Positions 1 through 8,971 of a stretch of DNA of 61,768 bases are shown here, one piece after another. The stretch lies in assembly GCA_900547745.1 (NCBI GenBank), contig URHT01000006.1, forward strand, positions 1-61,768, given 5' to 3'. Every line of letters begins with the position of its first letter. Positions within the stretch are counted from its first letter, which is position 1. The notes below the pieces were generated by a model that saw only the letters and a list, made by a program, of their open reading frames with translations, did no database searches and was not told the DNA's origin. The translations under genes and the position numbers were made by a program. This DNA comes from an uncultured Eubacteriales bacterium. Its GTDB lineage: Bacteria; Bacillota; Clostridia; Oscillospirales; Oscillospiraceae.

Positions 1-339
1 GGCAATGGCGCAGCCCACGCCGCCGCCGACCACGCAGACCTTCTTCTTGCCCTCCGTCTCGGTGGGACGGCCCAGAGGCCCGACAAAGTCATGCAGGCAC
101 TCGCCCTGCTGCTTGTGGCTCAGCTTCTCGGTAGTGGCGCCAACGGTCTGGACGATGATGGTCACAGTGCCCTTTTCCCGGTCGTAGTCGTGGATCGTAA
201 TGGGGATACGCTCACCCTTCTCATCCACGCGCAGGATGATGAACTGGCCCGGCTCCGCCTTTTTGGCGACCATGGGCGCTTCGATCTCATACAGGATCAC
301 GGTGGGCTTCAGCGCTTCTTTTCTAACGATGCGGTACAT
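1..339 (-). CDS. NAD(P)H:ferredoxin reductase-like FAD/NAD-binding subunit (NfnA/SudB family), 5' part
   Basis: The reading frame is open from an ATG at 339 to the window edge, giving the first 113 residues; the stop lies outside. The start has an AGAAGGAG site nine bases upstream. The N-terminus (MYRIVRKEAL...) is followed by a ferredoxin-reductase FAD domain with the PGQFIILRV signature (about residues 31-39), the IPITIHD flavin segment and a LGRPTE turn. The visible part ends in the start of a GGGVGCA nucleotide-binding loop. This matches the sulfide dehydrogenase / dihydroorotate dehydrogenase electron-transfer / NfnA family, which moves electrons between NAD(P)H and ferredoxin. The larger partner subunit would be expected downstream, outside the window. 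A good promoter with an operator-like inverted repeat lies upstream. Confidence 0.88.
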   Translation of the reverse strand, partial: MYRIVRKEALKPTVILYEIEAPMVAKKAEPGQFIILRVDEKGERIPITIHDYDREKGTVTIIVQTVGATTEKLSHKQQGECLHDFVGPLGRPTETEGKKKVCVVGGGVGCAIA

Positions 340-415
340 ACATCACGGCTCCTTCTCTTTTAAGTTCGGTGTCCGCCATAGGGATCAGATTCGCGGCACA
401 GCCGCTTTCCCTGCC

Positions 416-444
416 ATTGTAGCACCAACGGGCAGACCCGTCAA
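416..444 (-). promoter_or_regulatory. Promoter with embedded inverted repeat for the ferredoxin reductase gene
   Basis: On the minus strand TTGACG (444-439) and TACAAT (421-416) are separated by exactly 17 bases. The spacer carries an inverted repeat, ACGGG-CAGA-CCCGT at 428-441, placed where a bound protein would block or distort the promoter. The first gene downstream is the NfnA-like gene. A repressor or redox regulator is inferred; its identity is not visible. Confidence 0.7.
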
Positions 445-464
445 TCTGCAATGTGAAAAAACTA

Positions 465-1115
465 TCAAGCGTTCAGATGCAGCAGGACGCGGCGGCCGGT
501 GATATCCACCAGCCTCTCGTCCCGCATCTTCTTCAGCTCCCGCATCATGGCGCTGCGGTCGGTGGAGATATAGTCCGCCAGCGCGCTGAGGGAGAAGGGC
601 AGCTGGAACTCGCCGCCGCTTTTGGCCGCCAGCAGCGAAAAGTAGCACAGCAGCTTGTCCCGGATGCTCCGGCGGCTCAGTACCTCCACCCGCTCGTAGA
701 GGGAGGTGGCCTTCTCCGCCGCCAGCCGGAACATGTTCTCCACCACGCGGGTGTGGTGGGTGCAGGCCTTCTCGCACCGCTTCGTCACCTGCTCCGCCGC
801 CATGAACCACACATGGCACGGCGTCTCGGCCACCACGGTGATGTAGTCGCCGGACACGTTCTCGAACATCAGCATCTCGCCGAACACGCCGCCCTCTTCC
901 AGCCGCTCCAGAATGGTGCGGCTGCCCTGATGGTCAATGCGCTCGATGACGGCGGCGCCCTTTGTCAGGACGCCCACCATGTTTCGCCCTTCGGAGAAAT
1001 CGTAGACCAGCTCGCCGGGGCGAAACGTGTACTCCCGCATGTCAAAGCAGGCACACATGGCCTGCAGGGATTCCTCGCTGATATCCCGGAACAGCGGAGA
1101 TGCACCGATGTCCAT
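465..1115 (-). CDS. Crp/Fnr-family transcriptional regulator
   Basis: This 216-residue protein has the Crp/Fnr layout: an N-terminal cyclic-nucleotide-binding-like beta-barrel (about residues 10-125, with the segment GGVFGEMLMF near the usual phosphate cassette), a dimerisation helix, and a C-terminal winged helix (LADYISTDRSAMMRELKKM as recognition helix region). No N-terminal cysteine cluster like that of Fnr is visible, so it is not an obvious iron-sulfur sensor; the effector is unknown. It starts three bases after the stop of the PAP2 gene with a G-rich ribosome-binding site, so the two are one operon. It sits directly upstream of the ferredoxin reductase gene, whose promoter contains an inverted repeat, so a redox or fermentation role is plausible but inferred. 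Confidence 0.9.
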   Translation of the reverse strand: MDIGASPLFRDISEESLQAMCACFDMREYTFRPGELVYDFSEGRNMVGVLTKGAAVIERIDHQGSRTILERLEEGGVFGEMLMFENVSGDYITVVAETPCHVWFMAAEQVTKRCEKACTHHTRVVENMFRLAAEKATSLYERVEVLSRRSIRDKLLCYFSLLAAKSGGEFQLPFSLSALADYISTDRSAMMRELKKMRDERLVDITGRRVLLHLNA

Positions 1116-1118
1116 GCC

Positions 1119-1775
1119 TTACGCCCCCCTGCACAGCCGGCGGTCGCGCCGCCGTCCGATGATGCCATAGACCACATAGTTGCCCAGAAAGCCCACCACG
1201 AAGCCGGCCACCACGTCGATGACCGCGTGCTGCTTGATGAACAGCGTGGATGCGATGACGATAAGGCCGTACACCGCCGTGCTCCAGCGCCACGTCCACT
1301 TCTTCAGTCCCCTGGTGTGCCACACGGCGAACCATGCGTCGATGACGCCCACCACATGGACGCTGGGGAACACGTTGGTGTTGGTGTCCAGCGAATAGGT
1401 GTAGGCCACCAGATCGCAGAAGATGTTGTCGCGGGGCATCACGGCAGGCCGCAGATCCTGCCCGTTGGGGATCAGGGCGCAAATGAGGGTGCTGATCAGA
1501 AACGTCACCATGATGCTCCACATGTAGCGGCGGAAGCCCTCGCCGTCCTTGATGATGAGGTAGATGCCCAGTATGCACAGCAGCACGCTCCAGCTGGCGT
1601 AGAACGGGGCGAAGCCCTCCAGAAACGGGATCTTATAGTCGATGGGCAGCTGCGTGGCCCAGTAGTTGTCGGTGATGAAGTGCTCGATGGTGAAGAACAG
1701 CGCCAGATAGACCGGCAGGAACAGTCCCCACCACATATGCGGGTGGTCGTGGATAAAAGCTTTGATGCTCTGCAT
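1119..1775 (-). CDS. PAP2-superfamily membrane phosphatase (inositolphosphotransferase-like)
   Basis: The protein is 218 residues with about five or six membrane segments. It carries the PAP2 active-site motifs: NVFPSVHVVG (C2 region with catalytic His) and the later S-T-x4-KQH-x3-D segment (C3). PSVH rather than PSGH places it near the PAP2_3 / Aur1-like branch. It probably dephosphorylates or transfers head groups on lipid phosphates at the membrane. I chose the ATG at 1775 because GGAGG lies six bases upstream; a longer form to 1838 has no such site. It is first in an operon with the Crp/Fnr regulator, behind a good sigma-A promoter. Confidence 0.85.
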   Translation of the reverse strand: MQSIKAFIHDHPHMWWGLFLPVYLALFFTIEHFITDNYWATQLPIDYKIPFLEGFAPFYASWSVLLCILGIYLIIKDGEGFRRYMWSIMVTFLISTLICALIPNGQDLRPAVMPRDNIFCDLVAYTYSLDTNTNVFPSVHVVGVIDAWFAVWHTRGLKKWTWRWSTAVYGLIVIASTLFIKQHAVIDVVAGFVVGFLGNYVVYGIIGRRRDRRLCRGA

Positions 1776-1809
1776 AGCTACCTCCGATGAGATGAAAATC
1801 GTATCCCGT

Positions 1810-1838
1810 ATTGTAGCAAATCCGCCTGCGGAGAACAA
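1810..1838 (-). promoter_or_regulatory. Promoter of the PAP2-Crp/Fnr operon
   Basis: Minus-strand TTGTTC (1838-1833), 17-base spacer, TACAAT (1815-1810). It lies about 35 bases upstream of the PAP2 start codon. Confidence 0.65.
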
Positions 1839-1847
1839 CCCCCTTTG

Positions 1848-1873
1848 TTGTAAATGTCACAATAATTTTACAA
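1848..1873. promoter_or_regulatory. Inverted repeat TTGTAAA-N12-TTTACAA between divergent promoters
   Basis: Seven-base arms at 1848-1854 and 1867-1873 form a perfect dyad. Its centre is about 57 bases upstream of the predicted PAP2-operon start site, a position typical of Crp/Fnr-type activators, and it also lies upstream of the chaperone promoter. It is a candidate site for the Crp/Fnr regulator encoded in the operon. Confidence 0.45.
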
Positions 1874-1905
1874 CTCAGTCAGCGCGCCGAAAGTGCCTGA
1901 CAGGC

Positions 1906-1934
1906 TTGCCATCCATGCCCGGGTATAGTATACT
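1906..1934 (+). promoter_or_regulatory. Promoter of the trigger-factor-like gene
   Basis: TTGCCA (1906-1911), 17-base spacer, TATACT (1929-1934), about 50 bases upstream of the start codon and followed by an AAGGAGGAG ribosome-binding site. Confidence 0.6.
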
Positions 1935-1982
1935 TATTACAATAAGCTGGCAGTTTGTGCCGAAATAAGGAGGAGCTCCCCC

Positions 1983-3239
1983 ATGGAGATCAAAAAGCGT
2001 GAAGACATCCCGGAAAACCGTCAGGTGCGCCTGACCGTCACCGTAGACCGCAGCACATGGCAGGACGCGCTGATGCACTGCTACAACGGCATCAAGTCCC
2101 TGTGCCCCGTGGAGGGCGAGCCCACCCGCGAGAAGATCGAGGCCGCCTACGGCCCCGACTTTCTCTATCAGGAGGCCGTGAACGAGACATACCCTCAGGC
2201 ACTGGTGGAGGCCATCGGCCGGGAGGACATCGCCATCGCCGGTACGCCCACCCTGACGGTGGAGAGCATCGGATCCGACGGCTTCACGTTCACCGCCCTC
2301 ATCGACCTGTACCCCGAGGTGAAGCTGGGCCAGTACAAGGGGCTCAGCGCCGTGTATCCGGCGGCGGAGCTGTCCGAGGAGGACACGCAGGCCGCGCTGG
2401 AGGAGTACGCCCGGGCTCACATGACCGTCGAGCACCCCGACCGCGCCGCCATGGGCGACGAGGTGGTGCTGGACTTTGAGGGCTTCGTGGACGGCGTGGC
2501 CTTTGAGGGCGGCAAGGGCGAGAGCTATCCCCTGCTGCTGGGCAGCGGCTACTTCATTCCCGGCTTCGAGGAGCAGGTGGCCGGCGCCCGCGCCGGTGAG
2601 GAGCGGGACATCCATGTCACCTTCCCCACCGCCTACACGGCGGAGCTGGCCGGGAAGGACGCCACGTTCCATATCAAGGTACACGAGATCACCCGCCGCG
2701 CCATGCCCACGCTGGATGATGCCTTTGCCAGGGCGCAGGGCTTTGAGGAGTTGTCCCAGCTGCGCCGCGCCGTGATGGAGCAGGCGGTAGCGAAGAAGCA
2801 GACGGAGGCCGCCGAGCAGTTCGCCAACGACCTGATCCGGCAGGTGCTGGAGGGCATGGAGGTGCAGCTGCCCGACGCCATGGTGGAGAATCAGCTGGAT
2901 GGTCTGATCCAGGAGCTGCGCGGCCATCTGGAAAGCCAGGGCGTACAGCTGGAGCAGTATCTGGAGGCCAGCGGCGCGTCCATGGAGGATCTCCGCGCCC
3001 ACGCCCGTGAGCAGGCCGTCTCCGCCGCCCGCTTTGAGCTGGCCATGACGGAGATCGCCCGGCTGGAGGGCATCGACGTGACGGAGGAGGACGTGGAGCA
3101 GAAGTACGGTGAACTGTCCGCCCAGTACCAGCTGTCCCGCGACCTGCTGCGCCAGCAGCTGCCGCCCATGCGCCTGCGCCACGACCTGAAGCTGGCCCGG
3201 GCGCAGGCCGTTGTGGTGGACTCCGCACGCCGCAAATAA
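1983..3239 (+). CDS. tig: Trigger-factor-like peptidyl-prolyl isomerase/chaperone
   Basis: At 418 residues this is near the usual trigger factor length (about 430). An N-terminal domain (1 to ~140) is followed by an FKBP-type PPIase domain (about 150-235, with GDEVVLDFEGFVDG, the LLLGSGYFIPGFEEQ segment and FPTAYTAELAGKDATFHIKV) and a helical C-terminal chaperone domain. The protein would bind nascent chains and isomerise prolyl bonds. The odd point is the N-terminal domain: the GFRxGKxP ribosome-docking signature expected near residue 45 is absent, and the stretch reads SLCPVEGEPTREKIEAAYG instead. It may therefore be a diverged paralogue working off the ribosome. It is a single gene, not beside clpP/clpX, with its own promoter and terminator. 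Confidence 0.82.
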   Translation: MEIKKREDIPENRQVRLTVTVDRSTWQDALMHCYNGIKSLCPVEGEPTREKIEAAYGPDFLYQEAVNETYPQALVEAIGREDIAIAGTPTLTVESIGSDGFTFTALIDLYPEVKLGQYKGLSAVYPAAELSEEDTQAALEEYARAHMTVEHPDRAAMGDEVVLDFEGFVDGVAFEGGKGESYPLLLGSGYFIPGFEEQVAGARAGEERDIHVTFPTAYTAELAGKDATFHIKVHEITRRAMPTLDDAFARAQGFEELSQLRRAVMEQAVAKKQTEAAEQFANDLIRQVLEGMEVQLPDAMVENQLDGLIQELRGHLESQGVQLEQYLEASGASMEDLRAHAREQAVSAARFELAMTEIARLEGIDVTEEDVEQKYGELSAQYQLSRDLLRQQLPPMRLRHDLKLARAQAVVVDSARRK

Positions 3240-3249
3240 AAACGTATAT

Positions 3250-3283
3250 AAAAGGCCGCCGGGGGGGACCCCGGCGGCCTTTT
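3250..3283. terminator. Bidirectional terminator between tig-like gene and peptide-binding protein
   Basis: A 12-bp perfect stem, AGGCCGCCGGGG (3253-3264) with its complement (3269-3280), has a 4-base loop and a T run on the right and an A run on the left. It can end both convergent genes. Confidence 0.85.
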
Positions 3284-3303
3284 GCCGTTTGCTGTATCTT
3301 CCC

Positions 3304-4893
3304 TTACGAGACGCGGTTGACGCCGCCGAAGTACCACGCGCCCATGCCGTCGGACACGGCGCCCCGCACCTCGTCCCGGATGACATAGGGCTGCACACGG
3401 CTGTACAGCGGGATGATGTTGCTGTTCTCCACCAGCAGCCGCTCCGCATCCTTCAGATAGGCGTCCCGGGCGTCCAGCGAGCTGCTGTTGGCCGCGATGC
3501 GCATCAGGATATCGTAGGCATTGAGGTACTGCATGCCGTAGTTGCGCATATCGCTGCTGCGCCACGGGTCAAGGTAGGCCGAAGCGTCGTTGTAATGGCC
3601 TGTCAGCTCCATCAGCGCCAGCACGAACTCGCCGCTTGCCAGCCGCGCCGTCAGCTCGTAGCTTTCCACGCTCTCCAGCTGCACCCTGACGCCCAGCTTC
3701 GACGCCCAGCTCTCCTGCAGCTGCCGGGCCACCTGCTCCATGCTCTTGCCGTACAGCAGCGTCACCGTGTCCAGCGCGCTGAGGGTAGTGGAATTGGTGT
3801 AGCCCGCCTGCCGCAGCAGGGCCTGCGCGCCCTGACACCGCTCATTGTAGGAGGCGGGGTCGTTGTCGATCAGCGCGCCGTTGGCGGTGCGGAACTCCTC
3901 GCCCTCACCGGTGCGGATGCCGTAGGGCACCAGCCCCTCCGCCGCACGGCAGTCCTGTCCCACGGTCTGAGCCGCCGTCTCCCGGTCGATGACCAGACTC
4001 AGTGCCCGCCGCAGCTCCGGATGGCCCATGCTGGTGGCCATCTGGTTCACCAGCAGGATACCCACTGTGGGGTCGCCGCCCAGCGCGGCGTCCTCGCCGC
4101 CGGCACCGATGACGATGTCCACCTTACCGGCGCTGGCGTCCGCCTCCTCCCGCGCCTTCAGCAGCAGGTCGATGCGGTCAGGGCCCAGCCGCTTCACATC
4201 GTAGTAGGCCGCACGGGTGTGCAGCGTCAGCCGCGCCGCGTCGCCCCAGTCGCCGGTGCGCTCATAGGGCCCGTTGCCCACGAACCACAGGCTGCTGCTC
4301 GACCAGTTGCTGTGGGCCGTCACCGCCTTCTCCTGCACCGGCATGGTGACCGTCGCCGTGCAAACGCTGCCGATGAAGTAGGGGCAGCTGCCGCTGAGCA
4401 CCACCTGCAGCCTGTGGTCATCCGGCGCCGTCACCTGCAGCGCCTCCGTATCGCCCAGCACCGCCCGCTCGTACCCCGCCACCATGGACAGGGCGTCGGC
4501 ATTGGGGCTGGCCGTCTCCGGATCCACCAGCCGCCGCCATGCGTACACGAAATCGCGGGCCGTGACGGCGGTGCCGTCCGACCATTTGGCGTCAGTGCGC
4601 AGCTGGAACGTGTACGTCACCGAGCCGTCCAGCGCCGTCTCCTGCGTATAGCTGCGAGCCAGCGCGTGGGACACCGTGCCGTCCGCGTTCAGCCGCATCA
4701 GGTTCTCAAACACATGCTGCACCACCGTGCGCTCCGCCGCCGTGGACACCTGGGCCGGATCCATGGTATGCACCGCACCGGTCATGACCACCGACAGCTT
4801 CTTCTCGTCGTTGGGGTCTTCGCCGCAGGCCGCCTGCAGCACCGTCATGCAAAGGGCCAGCAGCAGCGCCGCCGCCCGTCTCCAGATTCTCAT
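3304..4893 (-). CDS. Family 5 (OppA-like) peptide ABC transporter substrate-binding lipoprotein
   Basis: This 529-residue protein has a lipoprotein signal peptide with lipobox LQAAC, so the mature protein is expected to be anchored at the outer face of the membrane. The rest matches the solute-binding family 5 fold: VMTGAVHTMDPAQVST near the start of the mature part, YTFQLRTDAKWSDGTAVTARDFVYAWRRL (in two parts about residues 95-125, the most diagnostic segment), and a C-terminal YSRVQPYVIRDEVRG region. It would capture oligopeptides for an ABC importer. No permease or ATPase genes are adjacent, so it is an orphan receptor or docks to a transporter encoded elsewhere. The start has GGAGGAG upstream. 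Confidence 0.9.
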   Translation of the reverse strand: MRIWRRAAALLLALCMTVLQAACGEDPNDEKKLSVVMTGAVHTMDPAQVSTAAERTVVQHVFENLMRLNADGTVSHALARSYTQETALDGSVTYTFQLRTDAKWSDGTAVTARDFVYAWRRLVDPETASPNADALSMVAGYERAVLGDTEALQVTAPDDHRLQVVLSGSCPYFIGSVCTATVTMPVQEKAVTAHSNWSSSSLWFVGNGPYERTGDWGDAARLTLHTRAAYYDVKRLGPDRIDLLLKAREEADASAGKVDIVIGAGGEDAALGGDPTVGILLVNQMATSMGHPELRRALSLVIDRETAAQTVGQDCRAAEGLVPYGIRTGEGEEFRTANGALIDNDPASYNERCQGAQALLRQAGYTNSTTLSALDTVTLLYGKSMEQVARQLQESWASKLGVRVQLESVESYELTARLASGEFVLALMELTGHYNDASAYLDPWRSSDMRNYGMQYLNAYDILMRIAANSSSLDARDAYLKDAERLLVENSNIIPLYSRVQPYVIRDEVRGAVSDGMGAWYFGGVNRVS

Positions 4894-4925
4894 AAGCCAC
4901 TCCTCCGTGGGGGATAGTTTCTGTT

Positions 4926-4954
4926 ATTATATATGGTTTCGGGCAAAAAGTAAA
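4926..4954 (-). promoter_or_regulatory. Promoter of the peptide-binding lipoprotein gene
   Basis: Minus-strand TTTACT (4954-4949), 17-base spacer, TATAAT (4931-4926). The -35 lies inside the stem of the upstream asd terminator. Confidence 0.55.
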
Positions 4955-4980
4955 GCCGCCTATGGGCGGCTTTACTTTTT
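4945..4980. terminator. Terminator of the lysC-asd operon
   Basis: Perfect 16-bp inverted repeat (arms 4945-4960 and 4965-4980) around a TATG loop, with A5/T5 ends. On the minus strand it directly follows the asd stop codon. Confidence 0.85.
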
Positions 4981-4991
4981 GTTCATTTCCT

Positions 4992-5993
<1,002 letters not shown>

Positions 5994-6005
5994 ATGTATT
6001 TCTCC

Positions 6006-7328
6006 TTATTTCACAAAGCTGTCGTACAGCACTCGGATGGCCCGCTCGAAATCGGGGCCGTCCACGCCCACGATGATGTTCAATTCCTCCGGACCCTGGG
6101 TGATCATGCGGATGTTGATGCCGTTCTCGCCCAGCTTGCCGAAGATCTTGCCGGAGGAGCCGGGCTGGAACGCCATCTTCCGGCCTACCGCCGCCACGAT
6201 GGCCATACCGTCGGTAAGGTGCAGGCTGTCGGGCCGTATCTCCTTTTCCAGATCGCCCATAGCCTGATAGAGATAGGGCGAGGACTTGCCCGTCTCCACC
6301 ACCAGAGACACGCTGTCGATGCCGGAGGGCAGGTACTCCACGTTGATGCTGTACCGCTCCAGCACCTCCAGAATACGGCGCACCGCCCCCAGCTCGGAGG
6401 ACATGCCGTTCTTGGTGAGGGTGATGACGGAGAAGCCCTTCTTCCCGGCGATGCCGGTGATCATGCTGCCGGAGGAGCGCTCCGTCTCCGATTCGTCGAA
6501 GCTCTCCCGGATCATGGTGCCCGGGTGCTCCGGCTGGTTGGTGTTGCGGATGTTCAGGGGGATGTTCTTCTCCCGCACCGGCGACACCGTGCCCTCGTGG
6601 AGCACCTGCGCCCCGATGTAGCTCAGCTCCCGCAGCTCGGCGTAGGTGATGCGCTCGATGGGCTTGGGGTCCTTCACGATCTTGGGATCGGCCATCAGGA
6701 AGCCGGACACGTCCGTCCAGTTCTCGTACACGTCGGCGTCCAGCGCCGCCGCCGCCAGCGCGCCGGTGATGTCGCTGCCGCCCCGGGAGAACGTGTGGAT
6801 GCTGCCGTCGGGCATGGCCCCGTAGAAGCCGGGGATCACCACACGGCGGCCCGATGCGGCCCGGCGCAGATTCTCGTAGCTGGCCTCCTGATCCACCGTG
6901 CCGTCCAGCCGGAACTTCAGCCACAGGGAGCTGTCCAGAAAGCCGTAGCCCAGATAGTCCGCCATCAGCTCCGCCGCGAAGTACTCGCCCCGGGACACCA
7001 GCTCGTCGGCGCTGATGCCCTTGTCCATCTTCTGCCGCAGGGCGTCAAGCTCCGCCTCCAGCGGTGTCCGCAGCCCCAGCTCGTCCCGGATCCCCACATA
7101 ACGGGAGCGGATCATCTCATAGATGGCGTCGCAGCTGACGCCGTACTGCAGGTGTGCGTGGCACAGATACAGCAGGTCGGTGATCTTGTGGTCGTTTTTG
7201 TCCCGCTTGCCGGCGGCGCTGACCACCACCACACGGCGGCTGTCGTCCGCCCGCACGATATCCCGCACCTTGGCGAACTGTTTCGCGTCCGCCATGGACG
7301 AGCCGCCGAATTTCAATACTTTCAACAT
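6006..7328 (-). CDS. lysC: Aspartate kinase
   Basis: A 440-residue monofunctional aspartokinase that phosphorylates aspartate, the first committed step of the aspartate family pathway. It begins with the KFGGSSM kinase motif and has the SRGEYFAAELMADYLGY segment (about residues 125-140), a GGSDITGAL phosphate loop and two C-terminal ACT domains (from about residue 285), the usual place for allosteric control by end products. The ATG at 7328 puts this motif at the N-terminus, with AGAGG upstream; a longer form to 7415 only adds non-homologous sequence. asd follows immediately. No lysine riboswitch is evident in the short upstream gap. Confidence 0.95.
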   Translation of the reverse strand: MLKVLKFGGSSMADAKQFAKVRDIVRADDSRRVVVVSAAGKRDKNDHKITDLLYLCHAHLQYGVSCDAIYEMIRSRYVGIRDELGLRTPLEAELDALRQKMDKGISADELVSRGEYFAAELMADYLGYGFLDSSLWLKFRLDGTVDQEASYENLRRAASGRRVVIPGFYGAMPDGSIHTFSRGGSDITGALAAAALDADVYENWTDVSGFLMADPKIVKDPKPIERITYAELRELSYIGAQVLHEGTVSPVREKNIPLNIRNTNQPEHPGTMIRESFDESETERSSGSMITGIAGKKGFSVITLTKNGMSSELGAVRRILEVLERYSINVEYLPSGIDSVSLVVETGKSSPYLYQAMGDLEKEIRPDSLHLTDGMAIVAAVGRKMAFQPGSSGKIFGKLGENGINIRMITQGPEELNIIVGVDGPDFERAIRVLYDSFVK

Positions 7329-7415
7329 ATTTTTGCCTCTTACCTCTGGATTTTTTGCAGCAACACTTTTATCGCGGCGACAAAATTTTCGTATTTGTCC
7401 ATGAGATAAAAACAC

Positions 7416-7444
7416 TTGCTTTTTTGTTGGCGACAGTGTATCAT
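7416..7444 (+). promoter_or_regulatory. Promoter of thrC-thrH
   Basis: TTGCTT (7416-7421), 17-base spacer, TATCAT (7439-7444), 45 bases before the thrC start. It points away from lysC. Confidence 0.55.
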
Positions 7445-7488
7445 AGCGTCATCAGAAATGCAAGAGAAATTTTTGGAGGACTTTTCCT

Positions 7489-8955
7489 ATGCTGTACCAT
7501 AGCACACGCGACATCCGCCTCACCGCTCCCTCCACCCGCGCGGTGCTGGAGGGCATCGCCCCCGACGGCGGTCTGTATATCTGCGACCCGGCCGGTCTGG
7601 ACTTCGACTGGCAGGGCGCTCTGCGGCTGGACACCCTGTCCATGGCCGCGAAGATCCTCTCCGCGCTGCTGCCGGACTTCCCCGATATGGAGGACATCGT
7701 CCGCAAGAGCTACGCCGGTAAATTCCCCACCGCCGACCTGACGCCGCTGGTGCCCGTGGGCGACAAATATGTGCTGGAGCTGTACCACGGCCCCACCTCC
7801 GCCTTCAAGGACGTGGCCCTGTCGGTGCTGCCGCGGCTCATCGGCGCCGCCGCTAAGGCCGAGGGCATGCAGGGCGATGTGGTCATCCTCACCGCCACCT
7901 CCGGCGACACCGGCAAGGCCGCGCTGGAGGGCTTCCATGATGTAAAGGGCACCCGCATCATTGTGTTCTACCCCTACGGCGGCGTGTCCGCCGTCCAGCA
8001 GGCCCAGATGGCCACCCAGACCGGCGATAATGTAAAGGTCTGCGCCGTCCGGGGCAACTTCGACGATGCACAGACCGGCGTCAAGCAGGTGTTCGCCGCC
8101 TGTAAGGGCCGCGACCTCCAGGGCGCCATGCTGTCCTCCGCCAATTCCATCAACATCGGACGTCTGGCCCCGCAGGTGGTGTACTACTTCCGGGCCTACG
8201 GCGACCTGGTGAAGGCGGACCGCATCGCGCCGGGCGACAAGGTGAACTTCGTGGTGCCCACCGGCAACTTCGGCGACATTCTGGCGGGCTACTTCGCCAA
8301 GGCCATGGGCCTGCCCGTGGGCCGTCTGGTCTGCGCCAGCAACGCCAACGATGTGCTGACGGAGTTCATCTCCACCGGCCGCTACGACCGCCGCCGCCCG
8401 TTCTATAAGACCACCTCCCCCTCCATGGATATTCTGGTGTCCAGCAATCTGGAGCGGCTGCTGTTCCTGCTGTCCCGCGACAGCGCCTATGTGGCCGGAC
8501 TGATGCAGCAGCTCAACGCGGACGGCGCGTACCAGCTGTCCGGCGAACTGCTGGACAAGCTGCGGCAGGACTTCTCCTGCGGCTGCTGCGACGATCAGGG
8601 CGCCGCTGATGTCATCGGCCGCCTGTGGCGGGAGCAGCACTATCTCTGCGACCCCCACACCGCTGTGGCGTGGTCGGTGGCGGAGCAGCTGGACGCGGAG
8701 CTGCGCGGCACCGGCGCGCCTACGGTGGTGCTGTCCACCGCCTCGCCCTACAAGTTTCCCGCCGCCGTGCTGTCCGCGCTGGGCCGGTCGGGCAGCGACA
8801 GCGAGTTCCGCATGATGGACGAGCTGGCGCAGCTCTCCGGCGTGCCCATCCCCGGCAACCTGTCCGGGCTGGAGGGCCGCCCCGTGCTGCATAAGGATGT
8901 CATCGACAAGGACGCCATGCTGGATTATGTGCTGGCGGAAGTGCTGAAGAAGTGA
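7489..8955 (+). CDS. thrC: Threonine synthase
   Basis: The 488-residue PLP enzyme converts O-phosphohomoserine to threonine. The N-terminal cap (STRDIRLTAPSTRAVLEGIAPDGGLYI) and the PLP-lysine motif HGPTSAFKDVAL (Lys107) are characteristic, as are TATSGDTGKAALEG and the VPTGNFGDILAGY phosphate-binding loop. Its length fits the longer clostridial/yeast-like threonine synthases. GGAGG lies ten bases before the ATG. It is transcribed with thrH, 16 bases downstream, and away from lysC-asd, so the locus covers both ends of the threonine branch. Confidence 0.95.
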   Translation: MLYHSTRDIRLTAPSTRAVLEGIAPDGGLYICDPAGLDFDWQGALRLDTLSMAAKILSALLPDFPDMEDIVRKSYAGKFPTADLTPLVPVGDKYVLELYHGPTSAFKDVALSVLPRLIGAAAKAEGMQGDVVILTATSGDTGKAALEGFHDVKGTRIIVFYPYGGVSAVQQAQMATQTGDNVKVCAVRGNFDDAQTGVKQVFAACKGRDLQGAMLSSANSINIGRLAPQVVYYFRAYGDLVKADRIAPGDKVNFVVPTGNFGDILAGYFAKAMGLPVGRLVCASNANDVLTEFISTGRYDRRRPFYKTTSPSMDILVSSNLERLLFLLSRDSAYVAGLMQQLNADGAYQLSGELLDKLRQDFSCGCCDDQGAADVIGRLWREQHYLCDPHTAVAWSVAEQLDAELRGTGAPTVVLSTASPYKFPAAVLSALGRSGSDSEFRMMDELAQLSGVPIPGNLSGLEGRPVLHKDVIDKDAMLDYVLAEVLKK

Positions 8956-8971
8956 GAAAGGAGCCGCTTTT

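Noticed and set aside
7329..7488. Lysine riboswitch upstream of lysC
   Set aside because: The gap is short, also holds the thrC promoter, and shows none of the conserved lysine-aptamer helices.
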